From NCBI GenBank assembly GCA_002069855.1, contig MWCF01000055.1, positions 1 through 44,296 of the forward strand: a DNA stretch of 44,296 nucleotides, given 5' to 3'. The notes below the pieces were generated by a model. The model made no database searches, was not told the DNA's origin, and saw only the letters and a program-made list of their open reading frames with translations. Shown one piece after another: positions 34,240-42,727 of this stretch; the first letter of the stretch is position 1, and the number at the start of each line of letters is the position of its first letter. The position numbers and the translations under genes are program-made. The stretch comes from Elusimicrobia bacterium ADurb.Bin231. Lineage in GTDB: Bacteria > Elusimicrobiota > UBA8919 > MWCF01.

Positions 34240-35148
34240 ATGGAAATAACCGTAGGGATAGACGAAAAGACCTCGCAAAAAGATTTGGATATGTTATTGT
34301 GTGCTGGCGCCACGGAATTTTATTGCGGTATTATGCCGTTTGAATGGGCTAATAAATATGCAGTTCAGGTCTCAACAAATAGACTTGCCGGAGAAAAGTA
34401 TCAATTTGCTTCTTTCAATAGTTTAACGGCAATAGTTGAAAAAATTCATTCCGCGGGTAAAAAGGTTTATGTCTCTTTTGACGCTCTTTATTATACCAAA
34501 GATCAGTTGCCTTATTTCCCCAAATATTTAAATATACTTAAGAAACTGGAAATTGACGGATTGCTTGTTTCCGATGTTTCATTGTTATTATTTTTACGGG
34601 AAGAACATTTTAAGTTTAAAATTATAATGAATGGCAATGCGGGAATTTATAATTCCCGCTCTTTGAAGTATTTCCGGAAATTCGGAGTTTCAAGGATTAT
34701 TTTTCCCATGGATATGACTGTTTCGGAGATAGAAAAGATAATTGTTTTAACATCGGATCCGGGATTGGAATACCAGGCGTATATATCCGCAGAAAGATGT
34801 TTGTTCAGCGCTGCATATTGCCATGTCTCTCACGGATTCGGCAAATTATCGGATTTTTGCAGGTTTTTATGGAATAAAGAAATATTTGTCAGAATCCCGG
34901 TAGAAAATTATCAGGGCATTATTTCGAAAAAAGAAATTACCGATATCGTTAAACTTATTCCCAAACCCGATATAAAACTTTTAAAAACGATGAAAAATAA
35001 TGCAGGTCAGTATAATTTATTTGCAGGCAGTGGGATAGAGAATATTATAGGATTGAAAGAATCTTTGCGTTCAACTTGCGGATTATGCGCGATTTCAATG
35101 CTGGAAAAGATCGGTGTTACAGCTCTCAAGGTTGTAAGCAGGGTCTAA
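34240..35148 (+). CDS. U32-family protein (UbiU/RlhA-like), copy 3, frame broken near the C-terminus
   Basis: 302 residues before a stop at 35146-35148. It keeps FYCGIMPFEWANKYA, YQAYISAERCLFSAAYC, DFCRFLW and STCGLCAISMLEKIGVTALKVVSR, so the barrel and the Fe-S cysteines are present. The paralogues continue for about 50 more residues ending LGYxCYYPEAR; that segment is found here in the -1 frame directly after the stop. The product therefore lacks the conserved C-terminal motif unless the frame is restored. A one-base loss in the GGG at 35141-35143, or a deletion of about 13 bases (the joined protein is about four residues short there), would explain it. Confidence 0.75.
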   Translation: MEITVGIDEKTSQKDLDMLLCAGATEFYCGIMPFEWANKYAVQVSTNRLAGEKYQFASFNSLTAIVEKIHSAGKKVYVSFDALYYTKDQLPYFPKYLNILKKLEIDGLLVSDVSLLLFLREEHFKFKIIMNGNAGIYNSRSLKYFRKFGVSRIIFPMDMTVSEIEKIIVLTSDPGLEYQAYISAERCLFSAAYCHVSHGFGKLSDFCRFLWNKEIFVRIPVENYQGIISKKEITDIVKLIPKPDIKLLKTMKNNAGQYNLFAGSGIENIIGLKESLRSTCGLCAISMLEKIGVTALKVVSRV

Positions 35149-35303
35149 AATTATTGCGATTGGAACACATAAAAGATATTTTAGACATGCAGGAAAATGG
35201 GAATAATGCCGCACACTGTATAAAAATGAAAGCGCTGCCGGAATTATGCCGGCTTGGGTATTTATGTTATTATCCTGATGCGAGGAGGGATACTGATTTA
35301 TGA
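35142..35303 (+). pseudogene. Out-of-frame C-terminal remnant of U32 copy 3
   Basis: In the frame starting at 35142 the sequence reads GLKLLRLEHIKDILD through LPELCRLGYLCYYPDARRDTDL, matching the ends of copies 1 and 2 (KLVRVRLVKNIL and LCALGYKCYYPEAR). Its stop overlaps the next gene as ATGA, the coupling expected if copy 3 originally ended at 35303. It has no ribosome-binding site or plausible start of its own. Either the break is recent, it is a sequencing or assembly error, or translation recodes here. No classical slippery heptamer is visible before the stop. Confidence 0.75.
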
Positions 35304-36223
35304 CAGAATTGGCTATTCATATACCAAGTAGAGCGACAATAGACGCTCTTGATTATCTGGATGCTAAATTTCCGGAATTGGATCTTGGTTCTGAGGGAGA
35401 GCAGTTTAGTTATTGTCCGGAATTATGGGTCAAGCGATTGTTTTCAAATATTAAGGATTTGGGATCTATTACGAGAGTATATTTCGGGAACGAGTTTTGC
35501 CAGAGGCTGATTCCGTCATTGGAAGAATTAAAAGAAGCCAGAAAAATCATTTCAGAAAAAAAACTTGCGTTTACCCTGGTTACTCCGTATGTTACAGATT
35601 CCGGCTTGGAAAAGATAGAACCGCTTTTGGTATATCTCTCCGGCTTAAAAGAAACAGGTATGGAAGTAGTGATAAACGACCCTGGAGTTCTTGATATGGT
35701 GCTGGAATATAAAAACCTGATTCCTGTGATGGGCCGGTTAAAGGATCCAATGAAAAGAATGGCGCGTTTTGTACATCAATTGCCGCAACTTTCTCCTTCT
35801 CAAAAAGATGCCCTGTCTTCTACAAATATTAGCATAGAGGCATATCAGAAATATCTGCTGGATCTGGGAGTGGAGCGCGTTGAGTATGATCTTGTGCCTC
35901 AGGGTATAAGCATAAATTTCAATACTTTGCCATTTAGGGCAAGTTTTTATTATCCGTGGACGTATATTACGACCGGAAGAATTTGCGAAATGGGGTCGTT
36001 GCACCAGAAAGATGAAGACAAATTTACCTTATATAATCCTTGCGGTAAGGAATGCCAAAAATATTATGCCTCATGGCTGACAGAATGGCCGGGTTCCAGC
36101 AACAAGATATTTGCTTTTGGCAATACAATTTTTATGCTTTGCGAAGCTCCGCCTGATGTACTGAAACGGTATATAACACAAGGATTTGATAGAATAATAT
36201 ATCAACCGGTTATACCTATGTAA
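35300..36223 (+). CDS. UbiV-like U32-related TIM-barrel protein
   Basis: 307 residues with no start-of-barrel similarity to copies 1-3. It resembles the more distant UbiV-type branch: ITRVYFGNEFCQRLIPS, FTLVTPYVTDSGLEKIEPLL, and LGVERVEYDLVPQG. Cysteines at 39, 229, 248 and 252 (the last two as CGKEC) match the one-plus-three pattern that I recall for the [4Fe-4S] ligands of E. coli UbiV. UbiV works only as a heterodimer with UbiU in anaerobic hydroxylation. Here it follows three UbiU-like genes and overlaps the last by four bases, so a hetero-complex is a natural inference. No ubiquinone gene is nearby, so the substrate is probably different. Confidence 0.68.
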   Translation: MTELAIHIPSRATIDALDYLDAKFPELDLGSEGEQFSYCPELWVKRLFSNIKDLGSITRVYFGNEFCQRLIPSLEELKEARKIISEKKLAFTLVTPYVTDSGLEKIEPLLVYLSGLKETGMEVVINDPGVLDMVLEYKNLIPVMGRLKDPMKRMARFVHQLPQLSPSQKDALSSTNISIEAYQKYLLDLGVERVEYDLVPQGISINFNTLPFRASFYYPWTYITTGRICEMGSLHQKDEDKFTLYNPCGKECQKYYASWLTEWPGSSNKIFAFGNTIFMLCEAPPDVLKRYITQGFDRIIYQPVIPM

Positions 36224-36293
36224 GAACCTGACGGTTAAAATTTAAGAATAATCGAAAAATTATCTATTGCGATAGCCGTCATTATTTTCTTGT

Positions 36294-36310
36294 TTAATAA
36301 CTGTTATTAA
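36294..36310 (+). promoter_or_regulatory. 17-bp palindrome covering the translation start region of the first radical-SAM gene
   Basis: TTAATAAC, one T and GTTATTAA form a perfect inverted repeat ending six bases before the ATG at 36316. It occupies the position of a ribosome-binding site, and no Shine-Dalgarno is visible there. It could be an operator or a start-site hairpin. AT-rich palindromes of this size can occur by chance. Confidence 0.35.
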
Positions 36311-36315
36311 CTTTT

Positions 36316-37740
36316 ATGATACGTATAGAAATTACCGATTATTGTAATAGGCGTTGTGAATACTGTTTTTTTAACGACAGGCTGAGCGCTAAAAGTGCGG
36401 AAATGAGTATTGCGGATTTTAAAACCGTTCTTGATTATTGCGCCGCCGAAAATATAAATTTTGTTTTTATTCAAGGCGGCGAACCTACAGCGCACAGCAA
36501 TTTCCGTGAAATTATTCGTTTATTAAACAACAGGGAATTTAAGTACACTCTGTTTACAAACGGCGTTTTTGATACCTCTCTGATAAAAGAACTACTGCCC
36601 GCACAAGATAATGAAGTTCTCTTGAATTATAATAGGCCGGATACTTACAGTTCTCCCGGCGACTGGGATTTAGTCAATAGAAATATCGAAGAAATAATTT
36701 CTAAAGGCATAAATTTTAAACTTGGATATACGATGTACGAAAGCAATCCGGATTATACCTTTTTCCTGAATGCCATAGAAAAATACGGCTTAAGAAAAAT
36801 TCGGTGGGATTTGGCGCGTCCGTCACGCAGTTTCACAAATAGATTTTTTGATTTTAAGGAATTTTTTGAAATGAAAAAAACGCTTGCCGAATTTCTTAAA
36901 GAAATAATTAACAGAGGTTGTTACTGCGAGTGGGATTGTCCGTTGCCTGCTTGTATGTTTTTATCTGAGGATTTTGATTTTGTAAATTATAAGATTGATT
37001 TAACCTGTCATTCCAATTGCGGCGCAATGATTAATATAGGCGCCGGTCTGCGCATATCCGGTTGCCCGGCGGGAATGGATTTCAGAGATATATATCTTAA
37101 GGATTTTCAATCATTATCTCAAGCGCAACTTTTTTTGAATGCGGAATTCGATTCAATAAGAAATAAAGTTTGGTTGTCGGATGATTGTATAGATTGTGTT
37201 TACAGATATGCAGGGGAATGTCAGGGCGGTTGTATAGGGCATAAACGAATGCGCGAGGATAAGATTATAGATAAAACGGATCTTAAAAAATTTTTGGAGA
37301 CATCACCGTCTGTCGCGGGATATCCGCAAAATAACAAAATGCCAATCAAGATTGATGAAAATATTTTAAACAAGGCCGTGACAAAATATAGTTCCATGTT
37401 GGAAAAAGACATGAAAAATCCATTTTTGCTTTTTAGTCTGGGTCGTTGCTATGAATATCTTGAATTGTATGATAATGCGATACTGTGTTATGAAAAAATC
37501 AAGCGTACCCATCATAGTTATCTTATTGCAGGATATAGATTGGATTTGGTTTATCAGTTAAAAGCGATTCAAACAAATAAAAAAAATATTCGCGCGTGGA
37601 AAAGGTTGCGGGATATTTGTGCCAATATTTTTGAGAATCCGGAAATCTTCAAAAATTACGTCAGACAATATTCTTTTGATGGAATGTTCGGCGCGGGCGA
37701 CCGGCAGTATGTCATTAATGCCGACAGGGATAAAAAATAA
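36316..37740 (+). CDS. Radical-SAM protein with SPASM-like cysteines and C-terminal TPR, copy 1
   Basis: 474 residues. The radical-SAM cluster motif is YC10NRRC14EYC17, followed by QGGEPTAH (54-60) as the SAM-binding GGE. A cysteine-rich region holds C202, C204, C208, C213, C231, C235 and C250. A SPASM-like set follows at C291-x2-C294-x7-C302-x3-C306 (DDCIDCVYRYAGECQGGC). Auxiliary Fe-S clusters of this kind are typical of peptide-modifying radical-SAM enzymes. Residues about 345-470 form TPR-like helices (FLLFSLGRCYEYLELYDNAI), possibly for substrate or partner binding. It has a near-adjacent paralogue two bases downstream and sits within the U32/YcaO locus. Reaction unknown; peptide or protein modification is the most likely class. 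Confidence 0.85.
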   Translation: MIRIEITDYCNRRCEYCFFNDRLSAKSAEMSIADFKTVLDYCAAENINFVFIQGGEPTAHSNFREIIRLLNNREFKYTLFTNGVFDTSLIKELLPAQDNEVLLNYNRPDTYSSPGDWDLVNRNIEEIISKGINFKLGYTMYESNPDYTFFLNAIEKYGLRKIRWDLARPSRSFTNRFFDFKEFFEMKKTLAEFLKEIINRGCYCEWDCPLPACMFLSEDFDFVNYKIDLTCHSNCGAMINIGAGLRISGCPAGMDFRDIYLKDFQSLSQAQLFLNAEFDSIRNKVWLSDDCIDCVYRYAGECQGGCIGHKRMREDKIIDKTDLKKFLETSPSVAGYPQNNKMPIKIDENILNKAVTKYSSMLEKDMKNPFLLFSLGRCYEYLELYDNAILCYEKIKRTHHSYLIAGYRLDLVYQLKAIQTNKKNIRAWKRLRDICANIFENPEIFKNYVRQYSFDGMFGAGDRQYVINADRDKK

Positions 37741-37742
37741 AT

Positions 37743-39119
37743 ATGGTAGTGAGAATCGAGCTTACTAATTATTGTAACCGTCATTGTCCTTACTGTTTTT
37801 TTAACGATCAACTGACTATGAGTCCTCAGGAAATGTCTCTTGAAGAAGTTCACCGTATTCTTGATTATTGCCGGAAAGATGGGCTGAATTTTGTATTTTT
37901 GCAGGGCGGAGAACCCACTTTGCATTCTAAATTCAAGGAGATATTGAATTTACTCAAGACCCGTAATATTTCTTACGGCTTGTTCACAAACGGTATATTC
38001 GATACCGGATTGCTGGATTATTTTGACACGGCAGCTACCAGCGATATAGTGCTGAATTACAATCATCCGTCAACATATTCCCGCGAATCCGATTGGGAGT
38101 TGGTAAATAGAAATATAGATGAAATTGTGCGGCGCGGATTGTCTTTTAAAATCGGTTACACTTTGTATGAAAAAAAGCCGGATTATCAATTTGTTCTTGA
38201 TATACTGCAAAAACACGGCTTGAATAAATTGCGTTGGGACCTTGCCCGTCCCTCCGGCAAATATACTAATAAATATTTTTCCCTAGAAGAATTTTTCGAG
38301 ATGACGCCCATTGTGGCAACTTTTATGAAAGGTGTTGAAAAATATGCCGGTTTACAGCGAACGGATTGTCCAATCCCGGTTTGTATGTGGTTTGCTGAAC
38401 AACTTGATTTTGTTAATTCCAAGGTCAATCTTTCCCCCCCGTGCGGGAATGGATTAAATATAGGGCCTGGTTTGGTAGTGAGAACTTGTCCGGCAAGCAT
38501 AGAAATAAAGGATGTTCGTCTTACGGATTTTCAGACACTCGCGCAGGCGACTGATTTTATTACAACCTGCGAGAATCGATTTCGTTGGGGCCTGTGGTTG
38601 TTGGATGACTGCAAGAATTGTATTTATCGTGTTACTAAGGAATGTCAGGGCGGGTGTCTGGGCCATAAGAAAGCTGGTTCAGCGTTTTCAATAGGTCGCA
38701 AAGAACTTGAAGAATATCTTTGTGCAGTTCCATCCTTTATGGAAAAAAGCGAAGATATAATACCTGACTATACGAAACAAGCAGATGATATTCAGTCCAT
38801 ATTACGGCATTACATTGGTTTATACGAGGGAGGGAAAAGGTCTGTTTTCTTGACCTACAGCATAGGACGGTGTTATGAAGCGTTGTCTGATTATGATGAA
38901 GCTATTCGATGGTATTGCCGGGTGTTAGATAGGGAACGGGGACATATAGTAACCAAGAATCGGATTGATCTATTGTATCATATTAAAGCCGTTAAATGCA
39001 ATCCAGAGAATAAACAGGTATGGAATCGGCTGCTTCAGGCTTTGATCAAACTTGAAAATTTATCCTCTGCGAAAGAAATAATAAAAAAATTTGATATAAA
39101 AAATATACAAATAAATTAG
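37743..39119 (+). CDS. Radical-SAM protein with SPASM-like cysteines and C-terminal TPR, copy 2
   Basis: 458 residues, a paralogue of copy 1 along its whole length. The radical-SAM motif is YC11NRHC15PYC18 and the GGE motif is LQGGEPTLHS. RWDLARPSGKYTNKYF and LGHKK match copy 1 closely. The SPASM-like set is DDCKNCIYRVTKECQGGC. The middle region has fewer extra cysteines than copy 1, which may mean a different auxiliary-cluster ligation. The TPR tail (about 340-450) includes FLTYSIGRCYEALSDYDEAI. No ribosome-binding site is seen; the two-base gap suggests coupled translation. Two divergent copies point to two substrates or two sites, or to a heterodimer. Confidence 0.85.
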   Translation: MVVRIELTNYCNRHCPYCFFNDQLTMSPQEMSLEEVHRILDYCRKDGLNFVFLQGGEPTLHSKFKEILNLLKTRNISYGLFTNGIFDTGLLDYFDTAATSDIVLNYNHPSTYSRESDWELVNRNIDEIVRRGLSFKIGYTLYEKKPDYQFVLDILQKHGLNKLRWDLARPSGKYTNKYFSLEEFFEMTPIVATFMKGVEKYAGLQRTDCPIPVCMWFAEQLDFVNSKVNLSPPCGNGLNIGPGLVVRTCPASIEIKDVRLTDFQTLAQATDFITTCENRFRWGLWLLDDCKNCIYRVTKECQGGCLGHKKAGSAFSIGRKELEEYLCAVPSFMEKSEDIIPDYTKQADDIQSILRHYIGLYEGGKRSVFLTYSIGRCYEALSDYDEAIRWYCRVLDRERGHIVTKNRIDLLYHIKAVKCNPENKQVWNRLLQALIKLENLSSAKEIIKKFDIKNIQIN

Positions 39120-39128
39120 GAACTAATT

Positions 39129-41156
39129 ATGTTGAAGAAATGTCCAAAAATTTATACCTACGATCAGGATAAGGCATTGAATCCTGAAGATACCGTAAGA
39201 ATAGCTTTTTTAAGGCTTGCCAGATACAATAAAAAACTGATAAAAAGGTTTTATAGCAATAATAATTATTTTGGCATACCGCAATATATGACAGAAAGCA
39301 TTCCTGAACTCCGGCACAAATATTATCCGAGTTCGACGAATGGCAAAGGCGCGACTGAATCTCAGGCGCGCGCAAGTTGTATAATGGAATTCGTCGAAAG
39401 ATACAGCAGCGGCAAATATGCGGGATGGATAAAAAAACGGTATTGCGATATGTCTAATGATGAAGTCCTGCCGCTTGAAAGTGTGGCAGTCAGTCTGGAT
39501 TACCGTGAAGAAGATCTGCGGGAGATAATAGATGAAATGAAATGCCTGCCTATGGATTGGGCAAAAGGCGAAAACCTATTCACAAAGCGAAGCGTTTATT
39601 TGCCGGGAATATTGTTTGAAACCTGCAGTACCGGTCAGGCTGCCGGAAATACTTTGGAAGAGGCTGTGCTGCAGGGATTATGTGAATGCGTGGAGCGACA
39701 TTCCGGCGCGCAGGTGCAATGGACAGATACCGAATACCCCACGATTAAAAAGGATACTATAGACAGCTCGGTGATAAATGAATTGTTAAAAAAAATAGAA
39801 AGCCGTAACGTTGACGTAATCATTAAAGATTTCAGCGATATTATGAAGATTCCGACAATAGGAGTTTTACTGATAGACATGCGGAACAAAAGTAATATCG
39901 GCTGCAGTATCGGTGTTTGCCCGGATAAAGAAAAAGCGCTTATAAGGGCGTTGACTGAATCCGTACAGAGCCCGGCTGGATATAGCGACAGAATGTTGAA
40001 AAATCGAACAGGATCATATTATTACGATAAATATGAACAAGCGGAACATTTGATAAAAGGAGAGTCGAAGAGTTTTCAGCGGGTAATAGACATAAGAGAT
40101 AATGATATTAACGAAGAAATTTGCCGGATAGTCAACATATTGGGCGATGCTGGGCATGAAGCGATGTATGTTGATATGACGGACAGCGTGCTTCAAATAC
40201 CGGTGGTGTGGGTATATGTCAGGAATGCTTTTTTATCTTTCAGATCTCATCCTTTGCCATTCTGGATAGGGAAAATATATTCCGGGTTGAAAAAAGACGA
40301 CGCCGCATGCCGCCATTTTCTCAGAGTACGAACGGTGCGGAATAATCATTCGATGGATACTCTGGATTATTTTCATATAGCCATATGCTATCAAAACAAG
40401 AAGCAATACTCCGCCGCGATAGATTATTTCGAGAAATCCATGGATTCTGATTTACGGGATACAGAGCGCGCCGTAGGATATTTTCAAATTGCAGTTTGTA
40501 ACATATCTCTTGGGAAATATGAAGTAGCATTGAATACGCTTGAAAAAGCTCTTGAACTGGATAGAACCAACGGCGATGTTTTGCTCCAGATGGGCAATTG
40601 TTACAGATTGCTAAGAAGGTATGAAATTGCCGTAAAATATTATAAATCCGCGTTCGATCCGGATATAAAACTTCTCGAAAAATGGGAGCCGCATTTTTAT
40701 ATGGGTATGTGTCTGGCGAATCTCGGAGATTATACGGGAGCGGAGCGTTCTTTACGCTCTTCCATTGAGTATGACCCTAAAAAATGGGTTGTTTATAATT
40801 TTTTAGGTCGGGTTTATGCTGAAAAAAAAGAATATGACAATGCCATTGCTGCTCTCGAAAAAGCTATACAAATAAATCCGTCCGCCGCCTTGAATTATAA
40901 TACTATGGGTGTATTAATGAGAGATAAAAAAGATTATACCAATGCCATAGCAATGTTCATCAAAGCAATAGAGTTGAATCCCATGGAATGGAGCAATTAT
41001 ACATTGCTCGGAAATACATATAGACAAATAGGTGACTATGAATCCGCGGTTAAGACATATGAAACTGTTTCGCGGATTGTTACCGACCCGGAAGTCGCGC
41101 GCATAGTGAAACAAAATCTGGACGATTTAAGATCTCGCATGGGTAAAATATTATGA
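39129..41156 (+). CDS. YcaO-domain protein fused to seven TPR repeats
   Basis: 675 residues. The YcaO domain (about 1-405) has the ATP/Mg motifs ATESQARASCIMEFVER (E87, E90), EEAVLQGLCECVERHS (E178, Q182, E186), and LIRALTESVQSPAGY (R273, E277, Q280). The C-terminal PxPxP of azoline-forming YcaOs is absent; SHPLPF is the nearest equivalent. About seven TPR units fill 408-660. YcaO enzymes phosphorylate amide backbones to make azolines, thioamides or amidines in peptides and proteins; E. coli YcaO has a TPR-like tail and affects RimO-dependent S12 modification. No E1-like, TfuA or dehydrogenase partner is present. PP-loop genes follow with an ATGA overlap, hinting at thioamide-type chemistry. 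Confidence 0.88.
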   Translation: MLKKCPKIYTYDQDKALNPEDTVRIAFLRLARYNKKLIKRFYSNNNYFGIPQYMTESIPELRHKYYPSSTNGKGATESQARASCIMEFVERYSSGKYAGWIKKRYCDMSNDEVLPLESVAVSLDYREEDLREIIDEMKCLPMDWAKGENLFTKRSVYLPGILFETCSTGQAAGNTLEEAVLQGLCECVERHSGAQVQWTDTEYPTIKKDTIDSSVINELLKKIESRNVDVIIKDFSDIMKIPTIGVLLIDMRNKSNIGCSIGVCPDKEKALIRALTESVQSPAGYSDRMLKNRTGSYYYDKYEQAEHLIKGESKSFQRVIDIRDNDINEEICRIVNILGDAGHEAMYVDMTDSVLQIPVVWVYVRNAFLSFRSHPLPFWIGKIYSGLKKDDAACRHFLRVRTVRNNHSMDTLDYFHIAICYQNKKQYSAAIDYFEKSMDSDLRDTERAVGYFQIAVCNISLGKYEVALNTLEKALELDRTNGDVLLQMGNCYRLLRRYEIAVKYYKSAFDPDIKLLEKWEPHFYMGMCLANLGDYTGAERSLRSSIEYDPKKWVVYNFLGRVYAEKKEYDNAIAALEKAIQINPSAALNYNTMGVLMRDKKDYTNAIAMFIKAIELNPMEWSNYTLLGNTYRQIGDYESAVKTYETVSRIVTDPEVARIVKQNLDDLRSRMGKIL

Positions 41157-41917
41157 GAACAATAGCTCATTTGTTTTCTGGCGGCACAGATTCCGCGTAT
41201 GCTGCTGTTTTAATGGCAAAAACTTACGATAAAATTCATTTATTAACATATAATCGGCATGGCTTCAGAAATGTGGAAAACTCCAAAAATTATGCGGAAA
41301 AATTAATGAATATTTATGGGAAAGAAAGGATTTCTCATTTCATAATAAATATAGATAATGAATTTAAAACTTTAAGCTATGGGAACTATTTGCCCAATCT
41401 TACGAGATACGGGTTTTTTAACCTTATGGTGTGCGGATTGTGTAAACTTGCCATGCATTGGCGAACTATAATTTATTGTCTGGATAACGGGATAAAATAT
41501 GTTTCCGACGGCTCCGGAAGGGAAATGTTGCCGGATCAATCGCAAAACGATTCGGTGATAAAAGAAATGCGCGCGTTTTATAAAGATTTCGGGATACAAT
41601 ACTTTACCCCGATTTTTGATATTAATCCCGAAGAAAGAGAACAAACGCTGTATGATATGGGAATAAGTAAAACTCTTCGCATGAAATGGAGCGAAAAGAC
41701 TTGGGATTTGCAGCCGTTTTGTTTTCAAGAATATCTGAATTTGCTTTTTATTCAATATAGTTGTGATGAAAGATATTACAAAATATTCATAAAACACCCG
41801 AAATTTTTAAAATACCGTGATAAGATGCTTTCTTTTCACAGCAGCAAACGTGAGGAAATCAGAGGATTAATTAAAGAATATATATCCGGAATTAAAGAGT
41901 TAAAACATCTTTTGTAA
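41153..41917 (+). CDS. PP-loop ATPase (adenine nucleotide alpha-hydrolase superfamily), copy 1
   Basis: 254 residues. The pyrophosphate loop is FSGGTDS (8-14) at the end of the first strand. C94-G-L-C97 lies in a strongly conserved core followed by KLAMHWR and KYVSDGSGREM. PP-loop enzymes adenylate a carbonyl or phosphate group so that sulfur or nitrogen can displace AMP (ThiI, TtuA, QueC, LarE, CtaC). The CxxC could hold an Fe-S cluster or a persulfide, but this is unproven. No ferredoxin-like or THUMP RNA-binding domain is attached, so a tRNA role is less favoured. It overlaps the YcaO gene by four bases and is followed by a paralogue. Confidence 0.8.
   Translation: MRTIAHLFSGGTDSAYAAVLMAKTYDKIHLLTYNRHGFRNVENSKNYAEKLMNIYGKERISHFIINIDNEFKTLSYGNYLPNLTRYGFFNLMVCGLCKLAMHWRTIIYCLDNGIKYVSDGSGREMLPDQSQNDSVIKEMRAFYKDFGIQYFTPIFDINPEEREQTLYDMGISKTLRMKWSEKTWDLQPFCFQEYLNLLFIQYSCDERYYKIFIKHPKFLKYRDKMLSFHSSKREEIRGLIKEYISGIKELKHLL
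41411..41518 (+). repeat. Duplicated tract shared with 42210-42317 (PP-loop paralogues)
   Basis: This 108-base stretch encodes residues 87-122 of copy 1 and aligns without gaps to 42210-42317 of copy 2. I count 11 mismatches over 108 bases and 4 over the last 75, with one run of 32 identical bases from 41444. Flanking parts of the two genes are far more divergent. Silent sites are mostly identical, which suggests gene conversion. Confidence 0.6.
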
Positions 41918-41951
41918 TCCTCTTTATAGAATATTCGAAAAGGATTAAAAT

Positions 41952-42710
41952 ATGAAAGAAATAGCACATTTGTATTCCGGAGGCACGGATTCCACATATG
42001 CGGCAATTTTGATGCTCAAAATTTACGATAAAGTGCGACTGCTTACATATGACCGGCTTGGTTTTAAAAATGTTCACCTTTCAAAACGATATGTGGCGAA
42101 ATTGCAAAAGATATTTGGATATGACAGAGTGACGCATACTATAATGAACATAGATTCGGAATATAAAATCCTAAGCAGAGTCGACAATTATACGGAGTTT
42201 TTCAAATACGGTTTTTTTAATCTTATGACTTGCGGATTATGCAAACTTGCCATGCATTGGCGAACTATAATTTACTGCCTGGATAACGGCATAAAATATG
42301 TTTCCGACGGTTCCGGAAAAGAGATGTACGTGGATCCATCCCAGCATTCAGCTGTTATCCCGGAAATGCGGAAGTTGTATAAAAGATTCGGGATTCAGTA
42401 CCTTTCGCCATCCTTTGACACCTCCCCTGAAGAAAGGGAAGGCGTTCTGTTTAAAATGGGCATAAGCGAACGGCAGGTAATTAAATGGACTGACGCGACA
42501 TGGGAATTACAACCTATATGCTCGCAGGAATATTTGCACCTTTTGCATGTCCAGTATAAATGCAAAAAACGAATATTTCAATTACGCGACCTTCAGCCGG
42601 ATTATTTGAAGTATGAAAAAAGGATGCTGGATTTTCATAAACACAAACGTGAAAAGTTAGTGTGGCTTATAGAAAGGTATATTGCCGCGAATAAGATTGT
42701 TACTTCTTAA
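41952..42710 (+). CDS. PP-loop ATPase (adenine nucleotide alpha-hydrolase superfamily), copy 2
   Basis: 252 residues, collinear paralogue of copy 1. YSGGTDS occupies the same positions (8-14), and C94-x2-C97 and SDGSGKEM are kept, so both copies should be active. The C-terminal third diverges (WELQPICSQEYLHLLHVQYKC against WDLQPFCFQEYLNL). AAAGGA precedes ATG 41952. Retention of two PP-loop, two radical-SAM and three UbiU-like copies in one locus suggests parallel processing of related substrates or hetero-oligomeric enzymes. Specific chemistry cannot be assigned; sulfur transfer or amidation are the options known in the superfamily. Confidence 0.8.
   Translation: MKEIAHLYSGGTDSTYAAILMLKIYDKVRLLTYDRLGFKNVHLSKRYVAKLQKIFGYDRVTHTIMNIDSEYKILSRVDNYTEFFKYGFFNLMTCGLCKLAMHWRTIIYCLDNGIKYVSDGSGKEMYVDPSQHSAVIPEMRKLYKRFGIQYLSPSFDTSPEEREGVLFKMGISERQVIKWTDATWELQPICSQEYLHLLHVQYKCKKRIFQLRDLQPDYLKYEKRMLDFHKHKREKLVWLIERYIAANKIVTS
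42210..42317 (+). repeat. Second copy of the duplicated PP-loop tract
   Basis: Partner of 41411-41518, residues 87-122 of PP-loop copy 2. The two tracts lie 799 bases apart in direct orientation, so recombination between them could delete or fuse the two genes. Confidence 0.6.
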
Positions 42711-42727
42711 ATTTCAAGGAGGGGCTA

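Noticed and set aside
35137-35148. Programmed -1 ribosomal frameshift in U32 copy 3
   Set aside because: No X-XXY-YYZ slippery heptamer precedes the stop and no obvious downstream pseudoknot was seen. Mutation or sequence error is simpler.
32026-35148. U32 copies as collagenase-like proteases
   Set aside because: The peptidase label is historical. The conserved Cys pattern fits the Fe-S cluster members that hydroxylate quinones or RNA, and no protease active site can be shown.
35076-35303. Independent 75-residue gene starting from TTG at 35076
   Set aside because: Its first 22 residues overlap U32 copy 3 out of frame and lack a ribosome-binding site. Only the part after 35142 matches paralogues, so it is a remnant of copy 3.
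41153-42710. PP-loop pair as QueC or ThiI
   Set aside because: No QueC C-terminal four-Cys zinc site or ThiI THUMP domain is present, and no queuosine or thiouridine genes are nearby. A general PP-loop call is all that can be supported.
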